From Neisseriaceae bacterium (GTDB lineage Bacteria > Pseudomonadota > Gammaproteobacteria > Burkholderiales > UBA11063): DNA of 39,210 bases. The translations under genes and the position numbers were made by a program. The notes under the pieces are model-generated. The model searched no databases and was not told where the DNA came from. It worked only from the letters and a program-made list of their open reading frames with translations. Positions 27,861-37,801 of the stretch are shown piece after piece. Numbering within the stretch: the stretch's first letter is position 1; the number at the start of each line of letters is the position of its first letter. The DNA lies in NCBI GenBank assembly GCA_003963245.1, contig RXJX01000008.1:2969-42178 (forward strand). The letters run 5' to 3'.

Positions 27861-30800
27861 TTGAAATCAAGAAAATATATTAAGTTGATACGTAATTCTT
27901 TGTTATTCGACTATGAATATTATCGAAGTTGCTATTTAGATTTAACTGGACTGAATGATCGTCAGCTGATATTACATTATGTTTTGCATGGTGGAAAAGA
28001 GGGGCGAAATTTTTCGCCTTACTTTGATTCCAATTACTATTTAATGATGAATCAAGATGTCAAAGAAAATAAACTGAATCCGCTGCTTCATTATCTGGTT
28101 CATGGCTGGAAAGAAGGACGTAGACCAAATCCTTTTTTTGACCCTACTTATTATTTAAAAACTAATTCTGATGTTAAGCAAGCTAACGTTGAGCCGCTGA
28201 AACATTTTATTTCGCATGGCTGGAAAGAGCAAAGAAATCCATCTGCTGAATTTGATGTGAAATTTTATTTAGAATCAAATCAGGATGTTGTTGGTTCAGG
28301 GATTGAGCCGCTGAAACATTACTTGTTATATGGGCAGTATGAAAATCGACAGATAGTTTTTCATAACGATATTTGTTCTGAGGTTAACTTACCAGGAAAA
28401 GAGGATCTATATAAAGCATGGATACGAAATAATGCTTGTACAGAAAGAGATATAAAACAATTACAGCACGAAATAGTACAATATCCAGATCAACCTAAAA
28501 TATCAGTAATAATGCCTTGTTATAATCCTGAAATTAAGTATTTAGTGTCAGCTATTGAGTCTTTATTTTCACAAGTATATACCAATTGGGAATTATGTAT
28601 TGCCGATGATGCTAGTACAAATCTTGAAGTGCATAATTATCTAAAAGAATTATCGGCAGATTCAAGAATTAAAGTTATTTATCGTAGTGAAAATGGACAT
28701 ATTAGTCGTGCAACAAATAGTGCAGTAGAGATAGCAACTGGTGAATACATACTATTTTTTGATCAAGATGATTTACTGACAATTGATTGTCTTGCTCGTA
28801 TTGCATTGCATGTATTGCAAACGGGAAATGAAGTTATTTATTCTGATGATGATAAAATTGATATAAATAATAGGCGTTATGATCCACAATTTAAACCAGA
28901 TTGGTCACCAGAGCTTTTACTTAACTATATGTATTTTAGTCATGCTTTTGTTGTTAAACGGGAGTTATATAATCAATTAGGTGGGTTTAGGGTTGGTTAT
29001 GAAGGCTCTCAAGATTATGATTTTGCATTACGAGTTACCGAACTAACATCCAAAATTGGGCATATTCCTTTTATTCTGTATCATTGGCGCGCATTGCCTG
29101 GCTCTACAGCTATGGGTGGAGGTGAAAAAAACTATAGCCTTATAAATGGGCTAAAGGCCGTGCAAGATGCCGTAGTGCGCAGAAGAATAAATGCAACAGC
29201 ATATCAACCAGAGTGGGCAATTAAAAGTAATGTAGGAATTTTTTCATTAAATTATCATTTTGACCATGAACCAATGGTTACGCTAATAATTCCAACTAAG
29301 GATAAGGTTGAATTATTGGAAATATGTGTTAGTTCTATATTAAATAAAACAACATATACTAATTATAAAATCTTAATTATTGATAATGGTAGTAAAGAAA
29401 GTAGTACAGAAACCTATCTCTCTCAGATTATTAAGCTTGATAGGGTTGATGTGATTCGTATTGAATCAATAGATAGAAAGTTCAATTTTTCTAGAATTAA
29501 TAATATAGCAGTTAAGCATGCAGATACAGATTATGTTTTGTTACTGAATAACGATACTGAAGTAATTACTCCAGGATGGTTAACTCAAATGATGGGACTT
29601 GTAGTTAAGGATGGTGTCGGTGCGGTTGGAGCAAAATTGTTATACTCTAATAAATTAATACAACATGCTGGAATTGTTCATGATTTTGAACGTGGTATGT
29701 GTTTTGGAGCGTTTAATGGTGAATCTTACGATTCTGCTGGATACTTAAGCTACTTGGTTGTAAATAGAAATTACTCCGCCGTCACAGCCGCGTGTCTACT
29801 TATTAAGAAGTCGATATATTTAGAAATGGGTGGGCTTGATGAACAAAATTTTGCTGTTGCCTATAATGATGTAGATTTTTGTTATCGTTTGACATTAAAT
29901 GGATTTAGGAATATTTATTGCGCTGATGCAATATTATTTCACTATGAAAGTATGACTAGAGGATTTGTTAATAATCCTCTAGAGGAAATTAAGTTCCATA
30001 ATAAATATATTAATTTTTATGATAAATATTATTCACAGAATTTATCAAAAAATAGTTACAGATTTGAAGTTAATCCTTTTCGTACGAGAGATTATCATGA
30101 TAAAAAAATTAGGCTTGCTATGTTTTCGCATAATTTAAATCTTGAAGGTGCTCCTAATAGTATGATGGAATTAGCTATAGGATTACATAATAAACAAATT
30201 GGAAATATTTCTGTATTTGCGCCAAGTAATGGACCTTTATTTGATTTGTATCAGCAAAATAAGATTGAAGTTAATTTGTTTTCGCCACCAGATTTATCAA
30301 CTATTGATAATCTGTTATCTGGTTTTTATAAACTTGTAAATTTGATTAAAAATTATGATGTTGTTTATGCCAATACGATGGAATTATTCTATGTAATCAT
30401 GGCTGCCAAAATAGCTGGGGTACCATCGGTATGGAACATTCGGGAGAGCGAGCGATTTGAAACGTATTATGATAAATTTCCAAAATATATCCGTCAATCT
30501 GCATTAGAGGCTTTTGGTAATCCATATGCAGTAGTGTTTGTTGCAAAAACTACCGCTAATGAGAAATTGCCATTAAATTTTAATAATAATTTCAGAGTAA
30601 TTCATAATGGTTTAAATTCAGAACGAATAGAAGCAATGATTAAGGATTATGATAGAAATAAACTCAGGTCAGAATTAGACATTAAACCACACGAACTTGT
30701 TATTTTGCTGCCTGGTACTGTTTGTGCAAGAAAAGGGCAGCAAGATTTAGTAAAAGCGTATTCTGAATTGCCAGATAGCGTTAAATCTCAGCTAAAAATA

Positions 30801-31271
30801 TTGATAGTTGGTGATCGAGATTCAGAATATAGTCAAGAATTACATGCGATACATGAAGAGCTGCCCTTAGAATTTTCTGATAACGTTTTAATTGTTCCAG
30901 AAACTAAGGAAATATATAAGTATTATTTTATTGCTGATATTTTTGTTTGTTCTTCCCGTGTAGAAAGTTTTCCACGAGTGATATTAGAAGCAATGTATTT
31001 TGGGTTGCCTATTATTACAACTCCCGTATTTGGTATTGTAGAACAGGTTCGCCAGAATGTGAATGCATTATTTTATGCGCCTGATGAGCACTCTATATTG
31101 GCAAAACATCTACTCAGCTTAGTTGAAGATGAAGGGTTGCGTAAAAAACTTGCATCAAATAGTAAACTAATTTTTAAATTAATAACCTCCTATGATGAAA
31201 TGGTAGAAAAATATTTTAGTGTACTTGTTCAAGCGTCTTTAGTAACAGAAAGTAAAACATGTTCAATATAA
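27861..31271 (+). CDS. Three-domain glycosyltransferase (GT2-GT2-GT4) with N-terminal repeats
   Basis: 1136 aa, cytoplasmic. Residues of about 16-168 are four 38-39-residue repeats with the pattern FDxxYYLxxNxDV...PLxHYLxHGWKEGRxPN. A first GT2 domain starts near 212 (KISVIMPCYNP, IADDASTN, FFDQDDLLT). A second starts near 470 (VTLIIPTKDKVELL, IIDNGS, LLNNDTEVITPGWL). A GT4-type domain runs from about 750: FSHNLNLEGAPNSMMELA, PGTVCARKGQQDLVKAY, and near 1040 ESFPRVILEAMYFGLPI, the E-x7-E nucleotide-sugar site. It could add two or three residues of the repeat unit by itself. The start is TTG, with AAGGG eight bases before it; no better ATG is near. It overlaps the next gene by 13 bp. Confidence 0.88.
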   Translation: MKSRKYIKLIRNSLLFDYEYYRSCYLDLTGLNDRQLILHYVLHGGKEGRNFSPYFDSNYYLMMNQDVKENKLNPLLHYLVHGWKEGRRPNPFFDPTYYLKTNSDVKQANVEPLKHFISHGWKEQRNPSAEFDVKFYLESNQDVVGSGIEPLKHYLLYGQYENRQIVFHNDICSEVNLPGKEDLYKAWIRNNACTERDIKQLQHEIVQYPDQPKISVIMPCYNPEIKYLVSAIESLFSQVYTNWELCIADDASTNLEVHNYLKELSADSRIKVIYRSENGHISRATNSAVEIATGEYILFFDQDDLLTIDCLARIALHVLQTGNEVIYSDDDKIDINNRRYDPQFKPDWSPELLLNYMYFSHAFVVKRELYNQLGGFRVGYEGSQDYDFALRVTELTSKIGHIPFILYHWRALPGSTAMGGGEKNYSLINGLKAVQDAVVRRRINATAYQPEWAIKSNVGIFSLNYHFDHEPMVTLIIPTKDKVELLEICVSSILNKTTYTNYKILIIDNGSKESSTETYLSQIIKLDRVDVIRIESIDRKFNFSRINNIAVKHADTDYVLLLNNDTEVITPGWLTQMMGLVVKDGVGAVGAKLLYSNKLIQHAGIVHDFERGMCFGAFNGESYDSAGYLSYLVVNRNYSAVTAACLLIKKSIYLEMGGLDEQNFAVAYNDVDFCYRLTLNGFRNIYCADAILFHYESMTRGFVNNPLEEIKFHNKYINFYDKYYSQNLSKNSYRFEVNPFRTRDYHDKKIRLAMFSHNLNLEGAPNSMMELAIGLHNKQIGNISVFAPSNGPLFDLYQQNKIEVNLFSPPDLSTIDNLLSGFYKLVNLIKNYDVVYANTMELFYVIMAAKIAGVPSVWNIRESERFETYYDKFPKYIRQSALEAFGNPYAVVFVAKTTANEKLPLNFNNNFRVIHNGLNSERIEAMIKDYDRNKLRSELDIKPHELVILLPGTVCARKGQQDLVKAYSELPDSVKSQLKILIVGDRDSEYSQELHAIHEELPLEFSDNVLIVPETKEIYKYYFIADIFVCSSRVESFPRVILEAMYFGLPIITTPVFGIVEQVRQNVNALFYAPDEHSILAKHLLSLVEDEGLRKKLASNSKLIFKLITSYDEMVEKYFSVLVQASLVTESKTCSI

Positions 31272-32725
31272 ACTCTATCTTAATTCTAGTGGTTTTATAT
31301 GAACCAACAGATAGCGAATTAAATAAAATTAATTCGTATATTAGGTGTGGATATCAGATTTTGGTAATTGATAATTCATCTCGAATAAATAGGGGTGAGT
31401 TGAAAGAGAATGCTTTTAATTATGAGCATTTTCCAGAAAATATAGGTTTGGCAAAAGCTTATAATCTAGCGCTCGCATTTTGCCAGAAGTATGATTATGA
31501 TTATTTATTGATTTTGGATCAAGATTCAATCTTGGATTTTAATGTTTTATCTTTATTAGACTACTCAATAACCAAGCTTAATTTGGATCTATCTAAGTAT
31601 GCAATAATTTCTCTGCACCCTGTTAATGATGAAAGTATGAAAGTTCTAACAGAGCCTGATGCCGTGTTTAATTTTGTTCCTGTTTCTTCTGGTTCGATAG
31701 TAAATGTACACATTGCTTATGAAATAGGGTTATTTGATGAACGAATGTTTATTGATACAGTTGATACTGAGTTTGCATTAAGAGCTCTGGAGTTTGGTTA
31801 TAAAACTGTAGAATTATTAAATCTTCCTATAGTTCATCAGGTTGGACAGCCTAAAAATATTGTAATTAATGGTGTTAGTTGTTTGGTATCAAACCATAGT
31901 GCATTAAGAAGATATTATTTTGTCAGAAATGGATTAGAGTTGAAGCGGATGTATGAAAGTTCTGCCAATCCTGAAGTTAGAGCGTTCGCTATTGGGTATT
32001 ATAATTGGAGTAGTCAAGTTCAAGTTATGATGATTAATTACGAAAGCAATAAACTCGAGAAGCTTTTTTATTGTCTTTTGGGATATTACGATTTTCAGGT
32101 AAGGAAATTTGGTAAAGCATCCTACTCTTTTGAAGATGTCCTAACTAATAAAGCTGATTTTGATATCTTAGTGCTTTTTAAACTTGCGCAAGAATTTGTT
32201 GAAAATATGAATTTATACTATTCTATTAGAACTCATTGTCAATTAGCTGAACTTTATTATGATTCTGGTAATGGGTTTAATTCGAATGCACGTGTAGATG
32301 CACAACTTGTAAATAGCAATATAGTTTCCTTTGTTATTACTTGTGATGATAATATTATCAAGGTTCGATTTGATCCTTGTAATATGCCAAGTAAAATAAA
32401 ATTAATTTGTGTAACAATGAAAGTAAATGACACTAGAATATCCTTAGTTTGTAATGAACATAATGCTTATAGTAAAACTGATGATATCTACATTTTCTTA
32501 ACGAATGATCCACAATTTATTTTCAATATAGATTTAAAGACTTGTGTTGCTGAATTTATTTTTGAATATGAGGTGTTTGCTATTGATACTAGTGAGTATA
32601 TTGAAATAATAAACATACAAAGCCAAAGATTAATTGAATTACAAAATTACTCTCTAGTTGCGCCAAAAAATAGAATAATTGAAAAAATAAAATTTATGTA
32701 CAATAAATTTCTCAAGGGTGCCTAA
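31259..32725 (+). CDS. GT2 glycosyltransferase, rhamnosyltransferase-like
   Basis: 488 aa. The N-terminal domain (ILVVLYEPTDSEL, VIDNSS, FPENIGLAKAYNLAL, LILDQDS, then MFIDTVDTEFALRALEFGYK) matches rhamnosyltransferases of the RfbF/WbbL type. Residues of about 330-450 form an accessory domain with IKVRFDPCNMPSKIKL and DPQFIFNI, clearly related to that of the GT2 enzyme at 23711. The C-terminus is basic and amphipathic (RIIEKIKFMYNKFLKG), which may touch the membrane. The acceptor and donor sugar are not certain. It starts inside the end of the previous gene, suggesting coupled translation. Confidence 0.82.
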   Translation: MFNINSILILVVLYEPTDSELNKINSYIRCGYQILVIDNSSRINRGELKENAFNYEHFPENIGLAKAYNLALAFCQKYDYDYLLILDQDSILDFNVLSLLDYSITKLNLDLSKYAIISLHPVNDESMKVLTEPDAVFNFVPVSSGSIVNVHIAYEIGLFDERMFIDTVDTEFALRALEFGYKTVELLNLPIVHQVGQPKNIVINGVSCLVSNHSALRRYYFVRNGLELKRMYESSANPEVRAFAIGYYNWSSQVQVMMINYESNKLEKLFYCLLGYYDFQVRKFGKASYSFEDVLTNKADFDILVLFKLAQEFVENMNLYYSIRTHCQLAELYYDSGNGFNSNARVDAQLVNSNIVSFVITCDDNIIKVRFDPCNMPSKIKLICVTMKVNDTRISLVCNEHNAYSKTDDIYIFLTNDPQFIFNIDLKTCVAEFIFEYEVFAIDTSEYIEIINIQSQRLIELQNYSLVAPKNRIIEKIKFMYNKFLKGA

Positions 32726-32727
32726 AT

Positions 32728-33732
32728 ATGTTGATGTTTATTCAATTACTCAGGGCTTTTGCTGTGTTGGGAGTTTTTGTATATCATGGCATAGTTTATT
32801 CAGATATTTTTAATCATACTAAAGTGTTACAAAAATTTACGGAGATTAATCTTTTGGGTATCTCTGCTGTAAGTATTTTTTTTATAATATCAGGATATAT
32901 TATGGCATTTTTAGTTAATGAAAAGAATGCTGATGTTTTTTTCTTACGAAAAAGATTAATTAGGATATACCCATCATATTTTATTGCATGTATTTTAGCT
33001 ATTATTGTTCAATATGTTGTGTTTCGTGTCATTAATATTCATGCAAATATCAATCTTTTGAAAAGCTTATCTCTTATCCCATTTAAAGATGACACTATTA
33101 ACTATTATTTAAGCGTTGAATGGTCTTTGATTTATGAGGTGGCTTTTTATGTCCTTTGCTCAATTTTCTTATCCGTTAGTAATAAATTTATTTATTTATT
33201 TGTTATTTGGTTCATAGTGTTAAGTTTGTGTTTTTTTATTGTTCCAAATTTTGGAATATATACTACTTTGCGGAATAGTATTTATACTGTTTATTTTGCA
33301 AGTTATAACTTTCTTTTTTGTTTCGGTGCTTTTTCATATTACCTGACCACAAAGATAAAGGTCAATATAAATATAAATCCTATAATTTTAGTTTTACCAT
33401 ATGTTTGTATAGTGTTTGTTATTAATGCGTATAGTCCACTTTCATATATCATGAATGTTTATCTTATAGGATTTATTTCAATAATGTTATTTATCTCGCT
33501 GACTAAAAACAAATACCAGATTAATAAACGAAATGTGTTAATAAAAATAGGGGATTACTCATATGGAATATATTTATCTCATGCCGTGTTACTAAATGCT
33601 TATTATAGAACAAACAATGATGGGATAGGTACGACGATTTGTTTTCTAATTGTAATATTTATTTTGAGTTGTTTTTTTGGCAAATTAGAGTTCTTATTTC
33701 ATAATAGGATAAAAGGTTTTTTAGGATGTTAG
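32728..33732 (+). CDS. Membrane acyltransferase 3 family protein (O-acetyltransferase)
   Basis: An integral inner-membrane protein of 334 aa with about ten hydrophobic helices. The acyltransferase-3 signatures are QLLRAFAVLGVFVYHG (His in the first helix), SIFFIISGYIMA, FFLRKRLIRIYPSY, and SVEWSLIYEVAFY with the conserved Glu. YSYGIYLSHA near the C-terminus is also typical. Such proteins acetylate hydroxyls of O-antigen or other exported glycans. The coding sequence is especially AT-rich compared with the rest of the locus. Two bases separate it from the previous gene. Confidence 0.88.
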   Translation: MLMFIQLLRAFAVLGVFVYHGIVYSDIFNHTKVLQKFTEINLLGISAVSIFFIISGYIMAFLVNEKNADVFFLRKRLIRIYPSYFIACILAIIVQYVVFRVINIHANINLLKSLSLIPFKDDTINYYLSVEWSLIYEVAFYVLCSIFLSVSNKFIYLFVIWFIVLSLCFFIVPNFGIYTTLRNSIYTVYFASYNFLFCFGAFSYYLTTKIKVNININPIILVLPYVCIVFVINAYSPLSYIMNVYLIGFISIMLFISLTKNKYQINKRNVLIKIGDYSYGIYLSHAVLLNAYYRTNNDGIGTTICFLIVIFILSCFFGKLEFLFHNRIKGFLGC

Positions 33733-33733
33733 T

Positions 33734-35524
33734 ATGTGCGGAATAGCAGGATATTTAAGTAAAACAGAAAAATTACAAGAAGATGCATTAGATACAATGC
33801 TTAATACCATGATATTGCGTGGACCAGATGGTGATGGTCGTTATATTGAGGATAATATTCTTCTTGGGATGCGTCGCTTATCAATTATAGATATAGAACA
33901 TGGTTGGCAGCCTTTTTATGCAAATAACGGGCAAGTTGTTGCATTCCAAAATGGTGAAATATATAATTATCCTCAATTGCAAAAAGAGTTAATTCAATTA
34001 GGACATAACTTTGTGAGTAATAGTGATACTGAAATTTTAGCGCATGGCTATTTTGCTTGGGGTATTGAAAAATTACTTGAAAAGCTCGATGGAATGTTTG
34101 CTATTGTTATTTATGATAAAGTTTCTCAAAAGATTCATTTTGCCCGAGATCGATTTGGAGAAAAACCATTTTATTATTTCTATGATGAACAAAAATTTCT
34201 TTATAGCTCTAACACTTTTGCAATAAACAAAGTACTTGGGGATTTCTCGATTAATCAAGAGGCTATTTATGATTATGTCTTGACTCATTTTATTTCTGGT
34301 GAGAAAACCATTTTTAATGGGATGAAAAAACTGTTACCAGGGCATCGGCTTGAATTTAATTTAAAAGATTTTGACTATAAAATAAATCAATATTATCAGT
34401 TGACGAGTAGCAAAACTCAAAAGTACTCAGTGGATGCATTAGAAACAGCGTTAACTGATTCGTTAAAAGGCAGGTTGTTAGCCGACGTTCCTGTTGGGGT
34501 TTTTCTATCTGGTGGGTTAGATAGCTCAATTATCGCTGTTTTGGCTAGTAAAATTTCTACAGTTCCGTTAGAAACTTTCTCGATGGGGTTTGACGATGCA
34601 AAATGTGATGAAAGTGTTTATAGTAAATTAGTTGCCAAACAAATTGGTAGTCAGCACCATCATTTTTACTTTGATTCTAGTTCATTTCAGCGGTTACTCC
34701 CTGAAGTGATAAAAGTTATGGATGAACCAATTGGTGATCAAGCGATTCTACCTACATTTTGGCTCTCGCATGAATCCCGTAAACATGTGAAAGTTGTGCT
34801 ATCTGGTGAAGGTGCTGATGAAATATTCGGTGGTTATGGATATTACAATAAATATGTAGGAGATACTCCAAATAATAGTATTGTTACTAAATTGGTTAAC
34901 TATTTTACAAAACCAAAGCCATTATTGCAGCCATATGTTGATTATCAGTCGAATGAACTTGGATCTGGGTTTCCGCTAGTTGCCTCAATGCATGATTTGC
35001 ATAACTTATTTAATCCTACATTGCCACGGCTTGACTATCAACAATATTGTTACTATCCAGTGCAAAATAGCACATCCGTACAATTTGCTCAGTCGGTTGA
35101 CATACAAACTTGGTTAGCGAATGATTTATTAGTAAAACTTGATCGTATGTCATCAGGGGTGAGCCTTGAGGGACGTTGTCCATATCTTTCTAGAACTGTA
35201 GTTGAATTAGCCTATAGTCTGCCTGATAATCTAAAAATAGATAAAAATGGCGGTGGGAAATTATTATTGAAACAACTTGGTGAGAAATATTTTGCTAAAG
35301 ATTTCATTTACAGGAAAAAACAAGGTTTTGTCTTGCCGATGGAGCAGTGGATTGAGGAGTGGATGCAGTCGCGAAATTTTAATGAGTACTTTATACACTT
35401 GAATAATATTGGCATGAATTTAAATTATTTGCAAACAGTGTTTTTAGATAAAGGTAGGGTCCGGATGCAGTTTAGCATGTTGGTATTAAATGAATGGTTG
35501 GCAAATTACAAAAAATGTTTGTAA
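33734..35524 (+). CDS. asnB: Asparagine synthetase B-type glutamine amidotransferase
   Basis: 596 aa. The N-terminal class II glutaminase starts MCGIAGYL with Cys2 as nucleophile, followed by RGPDGDG and QNGEIYNY. The C-terminal synthetase has the ATP-binding SGGLDSS (the PP-loop) and SGEGADEIFGGY. Genes of this type inside O-antigen loci (such as WbpS) are thought to amidate uronic acids rather than make free asparagine. The immediately following genes make UDP-glucuronate and its 4-epimer, which suits that idea. Ordinary asparagine synthesis remains possible. Start by the Cys2 rule. Confidence 0.88.
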   Translation: MCGIAGYLSKTEKLQEDALDTMLNTMILRGPDGDGRYIEDNILLGMRRLSIIDIEHGWQPFYANNGQVVAFQNGEIYNYPQLQKELIQLGHNFVSNSDTEILAHGYFAWGIEKLLEKLDGMFAIVIYDKVSQKIHFARDRFGEKPFYYFYDEQKFLYSSNTFAINKVLGDFSINQEAIYDYVLTHFISGEKTIFNGMKKLLPGHRLEFNLKDFDYKINQYYQLTSSKTQKYSVDALETALTDSLKGRLLADVPVGVFLSGGLDSSIIAVLASKISTVPLETFSMGFDDAKCDESVYSKLVAKQIGSQHHHFYFDSSSFQRLLPEVIKVMDEPIGDQAILPTFWLSHESRKHVKVVLSGEGADEIFGGYGYYNKYVGDTPNNSIVTKLVNYFTKPKPLLQPYVDYQSNELGSGFPLVASMHDLHNLFNPTLPRLDYQQYCYYPVQNSTSVQFAQSVDIQTWLANDLLVKLDRMSSGVSLEGRCPYLSRTVVELAYSLPDNLKIDKNGGGKLLLKQLGEKYFAKDFIYRKKQGFVLPMEQWIEEWMQSRNFNEYFIHLNNIGMNLNYLQTVFLDKGRVRMQFSMLVLNEWLANYKKCL

Positions 35525-35536
35525 AAAGAGGTTTAT

Positions 35537-36574
35537 ATGAAAATATTAGTAACTGGTAGTGCTGGGTTTATTGGCTTTCATTTGGTAAAAGCTTTAGCCA
35601 GTAAAGGTCATGAGATCATTGGGATTGATAACATAAATGATTACTATGATCAAAATTTAAAGTATGCACGTTTGCAGGAGTCCGGTATAAATCGTGAATT
35701 TGTCGTAGATAATTTGGAGGTTAGTTCGACAACCCTTCCGTGCTATACATTTATCAAGATGGATATAACGGACAGAGCTGCGATGGAGCAACTATTTATT
35801 AAATTTAAATTTGACGCAGTCTGCAATTTGGCGGCTCAAGCTGGTGTGCGCTATAGTTTGCAAAATCCATATAGTTATGTCGAAAGCAATGTGGTTGGCT
35901 TTTTGAATATTCTTGAGGGATGTCGTCATAACAGTGTTAAACACTTGGTGTATGCCAGTAGCTCTAGTGTTTACGGTATGAACAAAAAGCAACCATTTTC
36001 AACAGAGGATAACGTAGATTATCCAATTAGTATTTATGCCGCAACTAAAAAAAGTAATGAATTAATGGCTCATTGCTACTCGCATCTCTATAATTTTCAG
36101 ACAACTGGCTTAAGATTTTTTACAGTATATGGACCGTGGGGGCGTCCAGATATGGCGCCAATACTTTTTGCAGATGCAATTAGTAATGACAGCCCCATTA
36201 AGGTATTCAATAATGGAGATTTAGAACGTGATTTCACCTATATTGATGACATTGTAATAGGAATTGTTAATATATTAGAGCAGCCTGCTAACATGGTTAA
36301 CCCTGATGAGAGTAGTACGCCGTCAGCATTGTATAAGTTGTATAATATCGGTAATAATAAGCCTGTTAAGTTGATGGATTTTATTCAAACGATTGAAATA
36401 AATTTAGGTAAAGAGTCACTAAAAGAGTTTTTACCGATGCAGGCTGGTGATGTTTACAGCACTTATGCGGATATAGAGCCATTAATAAATGATTTTTCAT
36501 ATCGTCCTGATACTAGTATCATAGATGGTATAAGTGCGTTTATCAAGTGGTTTCGTGAGTATTACCAAAAATAG
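35537..36574 (+). CDS. UDP-glucuronate 4-epimerase
   Basis: An SDR epimerase of 345 aa. N-terminal GSAGFIGFHL, then IDNINDYYDQNLKYARL, a signature of UDP-glucuronate 4-epimerases (Cap1J/LspL type) rather than GalE. AAQAGVRYSLQNP, SSSSVYG and the catalytic YAATKKSNE follow. FFTVYGPWGRPDMA is also characteristic. It converts UDP-glucuronate, made by the next gene, to UDP-galacturonate. An AAAGAGG ribosome binding site precedes the ATG. Confidence 0.88.
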   Translation: MKILVTGSAGFIGFHLVKALASKGHEIIGIDNINDYYDQNLKYARLQESGINREFVVDNLEVSSTTLPCYTFIKMDITDRAAMEQLFIKFKFDAVCNLAAQAGVRYSLQNPYSYVESNVVGFLNILEGCRHNSVKHLVYASSSSVYGMNKKQPFSTEDNVDYPISIYAATKKSNELMAHCYSHLYNFQTTGLRFFTVYGPWGRPDMAPILFADAISNDSPIKVFNNGDLERDFTYIDDIVIGIVNILEQPANMVNPDESSTPSALYKLYNIGNNKPVKLMDFIQTIEINLGKESLKEFLPMQAGDVYSTYADIEPLINDFSYRPDTSIIDGISAFIKWFREYYQK

Positions 36575-36592
36575 TTTTTATGTTAAGGAGTT

Positions 36593-37762
36593 ATGGTGAA
36601 AGTTACGGTTGCAGGTACTGGATATGTTGGTTTATCTTTGGCTGTATTAATGGCTCAGCGTCATGATGTTATTGCGCTAGATATTATTGAAGAAAAAGTT
36701 AAATTAATTAATCAGCGTATTTCACCAATTCATGATGATGATATACAAGATTATCTATCAACAAAACAATTGAGTTTGATTGCTACATTAGATAAGAATA
36801 TTGCTTATAAAGATGCAGAGTTCGTGGTGATTGCTACACCCACAGATTATGATGTAAAGACTAACTATTTTAATACCTCATCAATAGAGGATGTTATTCA
36901 TGATGTTTTAGAAATCAATCCTCATGCGGTAATGGTGATTAAGTCAACAGTACCAGTTGGTTACACGAGTAAATTAAAATTAAAATTTTCTTCTGCTAAA
37001 CTTATTTTTTCACCGGAGTTTTTGCGAGAAGGTAAGGCTTTACATGATAATCTATACCCTTCTCGAATTATTATAGGTGATCATTCAAAAGAAGCTCACA
37101 TATTTGCAGATTTATTATTATCCGGAGCTCTGCGTCCAAATGTACCTGTGCTATATACAAACTCAACTGAGGCAGAAGCTGTAAAATTATTTGCAAATAC
37201 CTATTTAGCAATGCGTGTAGCGTATTTTAACGAGCTTGATAGTTATTGTGCAACTCACGACTTGGATACTAAACAAGTCATTGAAGGCATTGGTCAAGAT
37301 CCTAGAATTGGTAGTCATTATAATAATCCGTCATTTGGTTATGGTGGGTACTGTTTACCAAAGGACAGCAAACAACTACTTGCAAATTATAAAGATGTAC
37401 CACAAACTTTGGTCCAGGCTATTGTATCCGCTAATTCGGTACGTAAAGACTTTATTGCCGATCAAGTAATTGCTCGAGCGCCAAAAATTGTTGGTATTTA
37501 TCGCTTGGTTATGAAACAAGGATCTGATAATTTTCGCGCTTCAGCAATTCAAGGTGTCATGAAGCGAATTAAAGCTAAGGGTATTGAGGTTGTAGTTTAT
37601 GAGCCAGTTCTAAAAGAGTCTCATTTTTTTGGCTCACGCATTATCCATGATTTAGATGAATTTAAGTCAGCTTCCGATGTTATTGTTGCAAACCGGGTAA
37701 CGGATAATTTGCTTGACGTTATTGATAAAATATATACCAGAGATCTTTTTGGAAATGATTAG
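36593..37762 (+). CDS. ugd: UDP-glucose 6-dehydrogenase
   Basis: Oxidises UDP-glucose twice to UDP-glucuronate using NAD. 389 aa (E. coli Ugd 388). The N-terminal GTGYVGLS is the NAD fold; [18 protein letters not shown] and [11 protein letters not shown] are family motifs. The catalytic Cys254 lies in [15 protein letters not shown]. The C-terminal UDP-binding domain is intact (YEPVLKE). AAGGAG precedes the ATG. This is the last intact gene of the polysaccharide locus. Confidence 0.95.
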   Translation: MVKVTVAGTGYVGLSLAVLMAQRHDVIALDIIEEKVKLINQRISPIHDDDIQDYLSTKQLSLIATLDKNIAYKDAEFVVIATPTDYDVKTNYFNTSSIEDVIHDVLEINPHAVMVIKSTVPVGYTSKLKLKFSSAKLIFSPEFLREGKALHDNLYPSRIIIGDHSKEAHIFADLLLSGALRPNVPVLYTNSTEAEAVKLFANTYLAMRVAYFNELDSYCATHDLDTKQVIEGIGQDPRIGSHYNNPSFGYGGYCLPKDSKQLLANYKDVPQTLVQAIVSANSVRKDFIADQVIARAPKIVGIYRLVMKQGSDNFRASAIQGVMKRIKAKGIEVVVYEPVLKESHFFGSRIIHDLDEFKSASDVIVANRVTDNLLDVIDKIYTRDLFGND

Positions 37763-37801
37763 GTATTAGTTGTTAATAATTTCTGATAGTGGGAGTTGGA
37801 A

